The notes beneath the pieces were generated by a model. That model ran no database searches. It was not told where the DNA came from and saw only the letters and a list, made by a program, of their open reading frames with translations. A program made the position numbers and the translations under genes. DNA of 5,580 nt, taken from positions 1 through 5,580 of the forward strand of contig JAQCID010000088.1 of assembly GCA_027618855.1 (NCBI GenBank). The letters run 5' to 3'. Of this stretch, positions 1 through 5,580 are shown piece after piece. How positions within the stretch are numbered: position 1 is the first letter of the stretch; every line of letters starts with the position of its first letter. The DNA is from Bacteroidota bacterium. GTDB lineage: Bacteria; Bacteroidota; Bacteroidia; Flavobacteriales_D; Sanyastnellaceae.

Positions 1-627
1 CCCTTCCTCCTCAGACATTTCCTGTATGCGATTTCTGGCCATCTCGGTATTTACCCAGCCAGGATTAATGGCATTAATTAATATCCCATCTCGAGCGTAC
101 TGTGTGGCCAGACTTCTCACCAATCCCAACAGACCTGTTTTCGAAGCCACATAGGCAGGTTGTGTTGGAACGCCAAACCGTGACAGTATACTTGAGGTCA
201 CAACAATATGACGCGTTTCATATCCTTGACGTTTGGCTTCGTTGAGCCAAGGTATACTTGTGATGCAAGTGTAGTATGTCCCAGTCAAGTTTACGTCAAT
301 TATTTCATTCCATCTGTCTGGAGGGTTGTTAGACGTATGATATACGTTTGATCCACCTATTCCGGCATTTGCAAAAACAGAAACTAAGGGATGTTCTTTA
401 AGATTTGCCTCACTGCTAGAAAGAAAGGATTCGAATTCATTGACATTTGAGATGTCTACTCCAGCAACAAGATGTGCTTCTTTGTTGTCTAATTTGTCAA
501 GTACGCTGTTTAGTTTGGTGATATTTCTACCTACAAGTAACAGTCGCGTATTTTTCTGCTTTGCTAGTTGTTGAGCTGTAGCAGCACCTATACCCGATCC
601 TGCTCCTGTTATTAGAATTGTTTTCAT
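1..627 (-). CDS. Short-chain dehydrogenase/reductase (SDR), 3'-truncated by window edge
   Basis: This is an NAD(P)-dependent oxidoreductase of the classical SDR family, cytosolic, with unknown substrate. The frame opens at ATG 627 and stays open to position 1, giving 209 residues; classical SDRs are usually about 230-260, so roughly 25-50 C-terminal residues are outside. Visible motifs are the N-terminal Rossmann glycine motif TGAGSGIG (7-14), an Arg after strand 2 (VGRN, R34) that suggests NADP(H) preference, D58 in GVDIS for the adenine pocket, ANAG (86-89), and the tetrad N113 (DVNLTG), S146 (TSS), Y159 and K163 (YVASK). NPGWVNTEM (188-196) is the usual cofactor loop after strand 6. All catalytic residues are present, so the gene looks intact. 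It is divergent from the plus-strand gene and not part of the division operon. The family assignment is near certain; the substrate cannot be told because the specificity loop is mostly missing. Confidence 0.95.
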   Translation of the reverse strand, partial: MKTILITGAGSGIGAATAQQLAKQKNTRLLLVGRNITKLNSVLDKLDNKEAHLVAGVDISNVNEFESFLSSSEANLKEHPLVSVFANAGIGGSNVYHTSNNPPDRWNEIIDVNLTGTYYTCITSIPWLNEAKRQGYETRHIVVTSSILSRFGVPTQPAYVASKTGLLGLVRSLATQYARDGILINAINPGWVNTEMARNRIQEMSEEEG

Positions 628-700
628 ACTACAAATTTGAGCGTTAATTTAGCACTATGAATGGCGTAGATTGTTTTATACGAACGAAGTTGTTAGCGTA
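628..700. promoter_or_regulatory. Divergent intergenic region expected to hold two promoters
   Basis: This 73-bp gap separates the SDR gene (leftward) from the barrel-fusion gene (rightward), so promoters for both are expected here or just inside the genes. I see no convincing Bacteroidota-type promoter (TAnnTTTG at about -7 with TTTG at about -33). The nearest match is CAAATTTG at 632-639, which is self-complementary and one base off the -7 consensus on either strand. On the minus strand it sits only 4 nt before the ATG, and on the plus strand no -33 box is well spaced. No Shine-Dalgarno sequence is visible on either side, as is normal in this phylum. Confidence 0.35.
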
Positions 701-1702
701 ATGCGTTGGACGAACTATTTTATTCATCCTGGAGACAACAGGTATTACGTTTTTTCTTTTAAAGAGAAAAATCACAAAGAGATGTTCGAGAAAGCCCTGA
801 TCGCAGAAAAGATACCTTTTGAGAATTTTGAAGATGAAGAATTGGAATACGGTGCAAAGTATTTGTTTGGGATACCTCGCACTCACATCAATGAAGCGAT
901 GAGAGAAAACAATCTTCTTCACGCCTCTATACGAGGCCCCTTCATTAAATCAAAAACACTTCGGTGGAGCCTGCTTTTAATCACCGGCTTTATGATTGCT
1001 TTGTCTCTCCTTGGAGCTTTGTTTAATCAGGCCTATGGTCAATCCTGGGAATTGGCAGTCCAAACCCGTGTCAGCACCCCTTTTAAGTTAGTAGGGATGG
1101 AACCACAAACATTTTCTGCGGATGGCTTAACGACAACTTGGTCTCCAAAAGTAGGTCAGAGTTTCGGTGTTCGGATGCAATATCGGTTTAAAGAAAACTG
1201 GACTTTTGGTACAGGTTTGCTTTGGCTTAGAAACAATTACAAAATTGAGTATCACTACCAAAACGATACATTGGGACTTAACAGTTTTGACACCATTCCA
1301 TTGTTACGCGCTACAGCATATCGAATTCCATTTCTTGCCGAGACACGTGTTCCTTTAGGTATGGGATATTACGTCTCCGCTGCAGCAGGAATAGGCTTGG
1401 AATTAAGGCCCTCAGATGTTTTTGTAAAGGATAACACCGATCAAGGTATAAATAGCAGGTCTTACGAAGCTTATTTAGGAAGGGTAAGGTGGCTATCCGT
1501 TTCAATGATGACAGAATTGGGATTGCAAAAAGAACCCAAAGGGGAAACTCCTGGATGGTATATAGGTGTGTATTGGTCTCGTGCTTTAGGCAATACTATT
1601 TGGGCAGAGCAAGTGATTGAATCCAATGCATATAGAATCGTCGACAACGCTTTTCTTAACTCAACTCTTGCCGGTGTCGAATGTCGAATTCTACTTCAAT
1701 AG
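701..1702 (+). CDS. Two-part protein: cytosolic domain, membrane/signal segment, outer-membrane beta-barrel-like domain
   Basis: The 333-residue product, counted from ATG 701, is of unknown function. Residues 1-87 are soluble and charged with a beta-alpha-beta-beta-alpha look: strand RYYVFSF (14-20), helix 24-37, strand YLFGI (54-58), helix 61-74. This resembles small Bacteroidota membrane proteins that have a cytosolic domain and one C-terminal helix. Residues 89-108 are a strongly hydrophobic span preceded by K83, K85 and R88, which predicts the N-terminus inside. AYG|Q (111-114) fits a signal peptidase I site. Residues 114-333 show alternating aromatic and hydrophobic strands with Gly/Asn/Asp turns (for example 154-185, 207-238, 282-295), as in porin-family outer-membrane barrels; the last residues, RILLQ, lack the usual terminal aromatic. 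A TTG at 671 would add ten residues, but ATG 701 is preferred because the recognisable domain begins MRWTNYFIHP. It could be a real fusion, a recent in-frame join of two genes, or a barrel with a very long signal peptide. The reading frame is certain; the function is not. Confidence 0.8.
   Translation: MRWTNYFIHPGDNRYYVFSFKEKNHKEMFEKALIAEKIPFENFEDEELEYGAKYLFGIPRTHINEAMRENNLLHASIRGPFIKSKTLRWSLLLITGFMIALSLLGALFNQAYGQSWELAVQTRVSTPFKLVGMEPQTFSADGLTTTWSPKVGQSFGVRMQYRFKENWTFGTGLLWLRNNYKIEYHYQNDTLGLNSFDTIPLLRATAYRIPFLAETRVPLGMGYYVSAAAGIGLELRPSDVFVKDNTDQGINSRSYEAYLGRVRWLSVSMMTELGLQKEPKGETPGWYIGVYWSRALGNTIWAEQVIESNAYRIVDNAFLNSTLAGVECRILLQ
962..1039 (+). other. Hydrophobic segment acting as signal peptide or membrane anchor, with AYG|Q cleavage site
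   Basis: These bases encode residues 88-113 of the two-part protein. The segment has a basic flank (KSKTLR), a hydrophobic core of about 20 residues with no charge (W89-F108), then N-Q-A-Y-G before Q114. Ala at -3 and Gly at -1 satisfy the signal peptidase I rule, and a mature N-terminal Gln is common among exported Bacteroidota proteins. The core is longer than most cleavable signals and closer to a true membrane helix. Cleavage is inferred, not shown. Confidence 0.65.
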
Positions 1703-1716
1703 TTTTATTGAAGTAG
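1691..1716. terminator. Perfect 11-bp inverted repeat over two convergent stop codons, possible bidirectional terminator
   Basis: CTACTTCAATA (1691-1701) and TATTGAAGTAG (1706-1716) are exact reverse complements around a GTTT loop. The TAG of the plus-strand gene (1700-1702) and the TAA of the minus-strand yqeY-like gene (1707-1705) both lie in it, two bases apart. Its position between converging genes suits a shared bidirectional terminator. Against this, only three of the 11 pairs are G-C and no T-run follows the stem in either direction, so it is not a canonical intrinsic terminator. The repeat is certain; the terminator role is inferred. Confidence 0.5.
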
Positions 1717-2160
1717 CTGACTCCGAACGAAACCTGAGATCACTTTCCCATCAGCCTTTCCTGCCATAGCAGCTGATGCCGCTCCCATAACGCGTCCCAT
1801 ATCTCCCATACCACTCGCTCCTAGATTTGAGATGATTTCCTTCACCTTGGATTCAATATCTTCTTCTGACATCGCTTTTGGAAGGAATTCATCTAGGACT
1901 TTTGCTTGAGCCAATTCTTCGTCTGCCAAATCTTCTCTTTCTTGTCCTCGATAAATCTCAGCTGTATCCAAACGTTGTCTTTGAAGCTTGCTGATGATTT
2001 TAATTGCAATAGAATCATCTAGATCTTCTGTTGCACCGGTCTTTGTTTGCTCCAGAATATATTTGCTTTTCACATCTCTAAGCGTTTCCAATCGAACTTT
2101 ATCTCGGGCGCGCATCGCATCTTTTATACCCGATGTAATTTGTGAGTGTATGCTCGCCAT
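1705..2160 (-). CDS. yqeY: GatB/YqeY domain-containing protein
   Basis: This 151-residue cytosolic protein is a stand-alone version of the helical YqeY domain also found at the C-terminus of GatB, the tRNA-dependent amidotransferase subunit, where it helps bind tRNA. The function of the free-standing protein is not established. Family hallmarks are the N-terminal helix with AMRARDKVRLETLR (about 17-30), LQRQRLDTAEIYRGQEREDLADEE (about 58-81), EFLPKAMSEEDIE (about 91-103), and the C-terminal GDMGRVMGAASAAMAGKADGK region (about 118-138). Length is normal for the family. The start is ATG 2160, giving a TGATG overlap with the ftsZ stop; a TTG at 2163 would add one Met and is less likely. The arrangement suggests translational coupling to ftsZ. 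It is the last gene of the division cluster here and ends inside the inverted repeat at 1691-1716. The family call is firm; the symbol is by similarity to Bacillus YqeY. Confidence 0.93.
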   Translation of the reverse strand: MASIHSQITSGIKDAMRARDKVRLETLRDVKSKYILEQTKTGATEDLDDSIAIKIISKLQRQRLDTAEIYRGQEREDLADEELAQAKVLDEFLPKAMSEEDIESKVKEIISNLGASGMGDMGRVMGAASAAMAGKADGKVISGFVRSQLLQ

Positions 2161-3800
2161 CAATCTACGTTGTCATGTAGAAATGGATTGTCGTCTCGTA
2201 GCTCTATTCTACGTTCTCCATTTTCATCTACTTCTTCGTTAATAGAAAACCTACTTGTGCTTGATTCTGATGAATGAGACACATCATCGAGCGATACATT
2301 TCTACGTTTAAAAGCGGGTTCGTTTTCTAAATCAGAGATGCGACCCGGTAATCTAAGCTTCATCTTTACATCGTTAAGCGCAGTTTTTGTTTGCTTTTGA
2401 CGTTCTGCAAAGGCCTTTTTATTTAGTTCTTCCCTTTCAACGTTATTGATTACATCCTTGCTTTCTGTTGTTGATGGTGAACTAAATGTTTCATTTGCAG
2501 TTTTTTCCAAGGGTGCATCGTCTAGATTATGAATAATAAATTCATCATTTTCTACCGTGTCTTCCGAAATAGCTTGGGTTGCTTCAGGCTCAGCTGTATC
2601 TGGAGATGTGCCAAACAAATCTGAATATTGTTCTTCTAAATTTAATTCTGTATCCTGTTGTTCTTCTACAATATATGGTTCTTCGATCGCATCTAATACA
2701 GAATTGATACTTGACACGGCTTCCATTTTTTCAATATCGACTGGAGTAATACAATCTACAGGTTCGGTAACCTCGTTCGATTCGTCTCCTAAGTTATAGA
2801 TGATGTTCTTCCTTTCAATTTGTTCCGAACCCGTTTTTACTTCATGAGCTTCAAATCCTGTTGCGATGACTGTGATGCATATATCTTCTTCCAATTGGTC
2901 ATCCATCGCATAGCCCCAAATAACTTCTGCGTTTTGGCCTGCAGCCTCCTGAATGTAATCTGTGATTTCCATAATCTCATCCATCAGAATATCCTCATTT
3001 CCCACAGTGATATTAAGCAACACATGCTTGGCGCCTGTGATGTCATTGTCATTCAACAGCGGGCTTTCTAGTGCGGCAATTACAGCATACTTTGATCGAC
3101 CTTCTCCAGAAGCCATTCCCGACCCCATAATCGCATTCCCGCTCTGACGCATGACCGTATTTACATCGTTCATATCGACATTGATTTCTCCGGTACGCGT
3201 AATGACTTCAGCGATACCCTTCGCTGCGATACACAAGACTTGATCCGCATTCTTGAATGCTTTACGCAAGGTCTGGTTACCGTATAGCTCTCTCAGTTTG
3301 TCATTTCTGATGACAAGTAAGGTGTCCACAGAATCTCTCATGTTATTGAGTCCACTGTCTGCTTGGTTGGATCTCTTTTTCCCTTCAAATTTGAAAGGAA
3401 TTGTAACAATACCTACCGTTAGAATTCCTAAATCACGACATGCTTGTGCGATTACTGGTCCTGCTCCTGTTCCTGTTCCACCTCCCATTCCGGCCGTGAC
3501 AAAGACCATCTTTGTATCGGCACCCAGTAAATTCGTCAGGTCCTCTAGGTTTTCGATCGCTGCATTCTTTCCCACTTCTGGAATCGAGCCCGCACCTTGT
3601 CCAGAAGTAAGCGTAGTTCCAAGTTGAACTTTCAACGGAACATTACTTACATCAAGGGCTTGTGCATCTGTGTTACAGATGATAAAGTCCACACCTTTAA
3701 TTCCTTGTTCAAACATTGTGTTCACGGCGTTTGATCCGCCTCCTCCAACACCAATTACTTTGATGGGATTGTTAGATGATTTAGGTAGTGCAAATTGCAT
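2160..3800 (-). CDS. ftsZ: Cell division protein FtsZ
   Basis: FtsZ is the tubulin-like GTPase that polymerises at midcell and recruits the divisome. The start is ATG 3800, with the conserved KVIGVGGGGSNAVN from residue 14. The GTP-binding signature GGGTGTG is at 106-112. The T7 loop NVDMNDV is at 207-213, with N207, D209 and D212 for hydrolysis, so the active site is intact. The GTPase core and C-terminal subdomain run to about 337. An acidic, low-complexity linker covers about 338-450, and a charged, probably helical stretch covers 452-483. The peptide ENEPAFKRRNV (492-502) corresponds to the partner-binding tail that contacts FtsA in other bacteria. A further tail of about 44 residues ends NPFLHDNVD, as in other Flavobacteriia. 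At 546 residues it is longer than E. coli FtsZ (383), because of the linker and extra tail. It lies 24 nt after ftsA; its TGA overlaps the yqeY start by one base. Confidence 0.99.
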   Translation of the reverse strand: MQFALPKSSNNPIKVIGVGGGGSNAVNTMFEQGIKGVDFIICNTDAQALDVSNVPLKVQLGTTLTSGQGAGSIPEVGKNAAIENLEDLTNLLGADTKMVFVTAGMGGGTGTGAGPVIAQACRDLGILTVGIVTIPFKFEGKKRSNQADSGLNNMRDSVDTLLVIRNDKLRELYGNQTLRKAFKNADQVLCIAAKGIAEVITRTGEINVDMNDVNTVMRQSGNAIMGSGMASGEGRSKYAVIAALESPLLNDNDITGAKHVLLNITVGNEDILMDEIMEITDYIQEAAGQNAEVIWGYAMDDQLEEDICITVIATGFEAHEVKTGSEQIERKNIIYNLGDESNEVTEPVDCITPVDIEKMEAVSSINSVLDAIEEPYIVEEQQDTELNLEEQYSDLFGTSPDTAEPEATQAISEDTVENDEFIIHNLDDAPLEKTANETFSSPSTTESKDVINNVEREELNKKAFAERQKQTKTALNDVKMKLRLPGRISDLENEPAFKRRNVSLDDVSHSSESSTSRFSINEEVDENGERRIELRDDNPFLHDNVD

Positions 3801-3824
3801 ATTGTAGATATTTATGGGTGGGGA
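3801..3824 (-). promoter_or_regulatory. ftsA-ftsZ spacer, no Shine-Dalgarno sequence
   Basis: Only 24 nt separate the ftsA TAG (3827-3825) from the ftsZ ATG. The strand read towards ftsZ is C-rich, then A/T-rich just before the start (ATAAATATCTACAAT). There is no GGAGG-like motif, so initiation is probably driven by an unstructured A/T-rich leader, as is common in Bacteroidota. The spacer is too short for a full promoter of its own; any extra ftsZ promoter would lie inside ftsA. Confidence 0.45.
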
Positions 3825-5138
3825 CTATTGTTCTTCTTCTTTCTCAAACCAATCTTTTATATTCTTCACGAAATCCTCCATGAAGCCTTGACGACGTTTA
3901 ACGTCAGGTTTGATATTTGTTTTTATCGCAGCAGCGCTTTCACTTTCTTCATAACCACGGATCACAAGACCGACACCCGTTGAGAATGATGGGATATTCG
4001 TGTCTCTCGGTGGCTCGTGTAGATGTTCATTTGGATATCCGACCCTACAGTCAAGTCCTGTATGGTATTGAAATAGTTGTGTGATGTGTCTCAATTGACT
4101 TCCACCACCCGTAACAACAATACCTCCGATCAATTGATCGCCTAATCCTGATGCCTTTATTTCGTAGTGTACATGTTCGATGATTTCGACCATCCTCGCT
4201 TCAATAATACTTGCGAGATTTTTCAAAGAAATTTCTTTCGGTTTACGTCCTTGAAGCCCCGGGATACAGACGAGTTCATTGTCTTTCATTTCTTGAGCAA
4301 GTGCGGAACCAAATTTACATTTAAGTTTTTCAGCCTGTTTGCTCATAATGTTACACCCTTGGCTGATGTCGCTGCTTATTACTTTTCCTCCAAATGGGAT
4401 CACAGCTGTATGTCTAATGATTCCATCTTGGAAAATAGCGATATCAGTTGTGCCACCTCCGATGTCAACCAAAGCAATGCCTGCTTCTTTTTCTTCTTCA
4501 GTAAGTACGGATGAAGATGAGGCCAATGGTTCAAGAACAAGCTGGTCAATTTCTAGTCCTGCTTTTGTAATGCACTTGTAAATATTTCGAGCTGCGGCGA
4601 TATCTCCAGTAATGATGTGGAAGTTTGCCTCCAAACGAATGCCAGCCATTCCCACGGGGTCTTTGATTCCAGGCTCACTGTCCACTGTAAATTCTTGTGG
4701 AAGTACGTGTAGTATTTGTGCTCCTGGAGGCATGACCAATCTTCGCATATCTTCCACGAGTGCATTGATATCTTCTTGGCGAATCTCATCATCTAGGTTT
4801 TCTCTAGTGATCATCCCTCTGTGCTGTAGGCTTTTGATGTGCTGACCTGCAATCCCTACGTTGACGACTTTTATTTCTACGCCAGAATCTTCCTCCGCAG
4901 CTTGGACAGCTAGCTTGATAGATTGTACAGTCCTTTCAATATTTGAAACGACCCCACGAGAAACGCCTACAGAGTCACTTTTCCCATAACCCAGGATCTC
5001 GATTTTCCCATGCGCAGTTCTTTGGCCTACAAAACAAGCGATTTTCGTTGTTCCTATATCTAGACCGACAATTATTTCAGGGTCAGGTGATTGTAAATCT
5101 TTTTCCATGGGCTTCGTATTGCGGTAATTAGTAGACAT
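3825..5138 (-). CDS. ftsA: Cell division protein FtsA
   Basis: FtsA is an actin-like ATPase that anchors FtsZ filaments to the inner membrane and helps recruit later division proteins. The product is 437 residues from ATG 5138, normal for the family. The actin-fold motifs are in order: phosphate-1 GLDIGTTK (25-32), the FtsA-specific 1C/SHS2 region (about 97-180, including VLPQEF and GIRLEANFHIITG), phosphate-2 LVDIGGGTTDI (223-233) and the adenosine motif VVTGGGSQL (341-349). The C-terminal GFMEDFVKNIKDWFEKEEEQ (418-437) is a classic membrane-targeting amphipathic helix, reached through a short charged linker. The chosen start overlaps the ftsQ stop by 11 nt. A second in-frame ATG at 5108 (Met11) would leave a 19-nt gap and still keep the whole actin domain, so the true start is uncertain by ten residues. 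Its co-orientation and spacing with ftsQ and ftsZ point to one operon. Confidence 0.99.
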   Translation of the reverse strand: MSTNYRNTKPMEKDLQSPDPEIIVGLDIGTTKIACFVGQRTAHGKIEILGYGKSDSVGVSRGVVSNIERTVQSIKLAVQAAEEDSGVEIKVVNVGIAGQHIKSLQHRGMITRENLDDEIRQEDINALVEDMRRLVMPPGAQILHVLPQEFTVDSEPGIKDPVGMAGIRLEANFHIITGDIAAARNIYKCITKAGLEIDQLVLEPLASSSSVLTEEEKEAGIALVDIGGGTTDIAIFQDGIIRHTAVIPFGGKVISSDISQGCNIMSKQAEKLKCKFGSALAQEMKDNELVCIPGLQGRKPKEISLKNLASIIEARMVEIIEHVHYEIKASGLGDQLIGGIVVTGGGSQLRHITQLFQYHTGLDCRVGYPNEHLHEPPRDTNIPSFSTGVGLVIRGYEESESAAAIKTNIKPDVKRRQGFMEDFVKNIKDWFEKEEEQ

Positions 5139-5580
5139 ATCGTTTCGCGATCACTTGATCCTTGTAGCTCAAATCAATCCGTGAGTAGTTTTTTAAGTTC
5201 CCTGACTTTATTTGGGCTCTGTAAAAAGTAATTAAATTTCTACGTTGAACTCCAGGGTCTTGTTCCAAACCAAGCAATCCCCTAGATCCTATTCTGGGGA
5301 CCAGTTCTAATTCACCCTTTTTGTTAACGATGATTTGGTCTATTAAAGCAGACCAAAACGCATCTCCATCTGTCGCATCAATGAATGCAGTTCCTTTTAG
5401 AGCGTCCTCGTAGCTGTTTGCATGTATAATGGGAACGCGGGCAGTGTATTGCTCATCGAGATACATGTACTTGTCCTGCTCATCGATATAATAGTCACTT
5501 TCTAATTCTGAATGAACCCTCGCTTTCGGGTTTTTTTGTGTGAGATTAAAATGTAATTCACCATCTAGGGTGGGGTAAAT
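5128..5580 (-). CDS. ftsQ: Cell division protein FtsQ (DivIB family), C-terminal part
   Basis: FtsQ is a bitopic inner-membrane protein whose periplasmic part links the Z ring to FtsB/FtsL and septal peptidoglycan synthesis. Reading leftward from the window edge, the frame is open at 5580 and stops at TAA 5130-5128, giving 150 C-terminal residues. The cytosolic tail, membrane helix and most of the POTRA domain are outside. What is visible fits the family: IYPTLDGELHFNLTQKNPKARV (1-22 of the visible part) is the end of POTRA entering the beta domain, comparable to the E. coli stretch with a conserved P-x-A-R. YYIDEQDKYMYL (30-41) and ARVPIIHA follow. NLKNYSRIDLSYKDQVIAKRYVY at the end matches the final beta strands (E. 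coli YVDLRY). The internal ATG at 5466 is not the start, because homologous sequence continues upstream of it. It overlaps ftsA by 11 nt, which suggests coupled translation. The upstream neighbour, usually murC, lies outside. Confidence 0.95.
   Translation of the reverse strand: MYPTLDGELHFNLTQKNPKARVHSELESDYYIDEQDKYMYLDEQYTARVPIIHANSYEDALKGTAFIDATDGDAFWSALIDQIIVNKKGELELVPRIGSRGLLGLEQDPGVQRRNLITFYRAQIKSGNLKNYSRIDLSYKDQVIAKRYVY

Noticed and set aside
632..639. CAAATTTG as a Bacteroidota -7 promoter box.
   Set aside because: It is one base off consensus, has no well-spaced -33 element, and on the minus strand lies only four bases before the SDR start codon.
671..700. TTG 671 as the start of the barrel-fusion protein.
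   Set aside because: The recognisable domain begins at MRWTNYFIHP with ATG 701; the ten residues before it show no family resemblance and the initiator would be a rare codon.
644..922. 92-codon minus-strand frame upstream of the SDR gene.
   Set aside because: It is antisense to the conserved N-terminal domain of the plus-strand protein, Phe- and Ile-rich with no coding hallmarks.
3253..3627. 124-codon open frame on the plus strand, antisense to ftsZ.
   Set aside because: It lies wholly within the conserved FtsZ GTPase domain, and its Pro/Ser/Val-rich translation is the reverse shadow of Gly- and Thr-rich ftsZ codons.
4127..4140. 14-bp perfect palindrome CGATCAATTGATCG inside ftsA.
   Set aside because: It encodes ordinary FtsA residues (GDQLIG). 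A palindrome of this size is not surprising by chance in several kilobases, and it is not repeated elsewhere in the window.
4167..4514. 115-codon open frame on the plus strand, antisense to ftsA.
   Set aside because: The translation is Phe-rich and low in complexity, matching the reverse complement of Glu/Lys-rich ftsA codons; no family features are visible.
5515..5538. On the plus strand, AACCC ... GGGTT followed by a T-run looks like an intrinsic terminator. On the minus strand the same bases give A AAA AAC in the ftsQ frame, which resembles a -1 frameshift heptamer with a small hairpin after it.
   Set aside because: The bases are explained by the conserved FtsQ residues QKNPKAR. The stem has only five pairs and no plus-strand gene ends nearby. 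A -1 shift would hit a stop after about a dozen codons and destroy FtsQ.

Overview
The window looks like a chromosomal piece of a Bacteroidota bacterium, most likely from the Flavobacteriales or a close relative. The reasons are the FtsZ tail ending in FLHDNVD after an EPAFKRRNV-type peptide, a GatB/YqeY-domain gene directly after ftsZ, a small Bacteroidota-type outer-membrane barrel, and no clear Shine-Dalgarno sequences before the start codons. This placement comes from family knowledge and was not computed.

Layout. Positions 1-627 (minus strand) hold the N-terminal 209 residues of a short-chain dehydrogenase/reductase whose C-terminus lies beyond the left edge. A divergent gap of about 73 bp follows. 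Positions 701-1702 (plus strand) hold one continuous reading frame that looks like two proteins in one: a cytosolic domain of about 87 residues, a single hydrophobic segment with a signal-peptidase-like site, and a beta-barrel-like domain of about 220 residues. Positions 1705-5580 (minus strand) are the distal end of a division (dcw) cluster, transcribed right to left: ftsQ (its 5' end is beyond the right edge), ftsA, ftsZ and a GatB/YqeY-domain gene. Its joints are tight: an 11-nt overlap (ftsQ/ftsA), a 24-nt gap (ftsA/ftsZ) and a 1-nt TGATG overlap (ftsZ/yqeY). No stretch over 300 bases lacks a gene.

How the genes work together. FtsZ polymerises into the division ring, FtsA tethers it to the inner membrane through a C-terminal amphipathic helix, and FtsQ links the ring to periplasmic septal wall synthesis. 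The YqeY-like protein is probably co-expressed, but its role is not established. The cluster ends against the barrel gene at a perfect 11-bp inverted repeat covering both stop codons, so both proteins end in Leu-Leu-Gln.

Most of the window is ordinary housekeeping sequence. The most unusual items are the two-part 701-1702 protein and the coding palindrome at 1691-1716. I saw no mobile element, CRISPR array, RNA gene or defence system.
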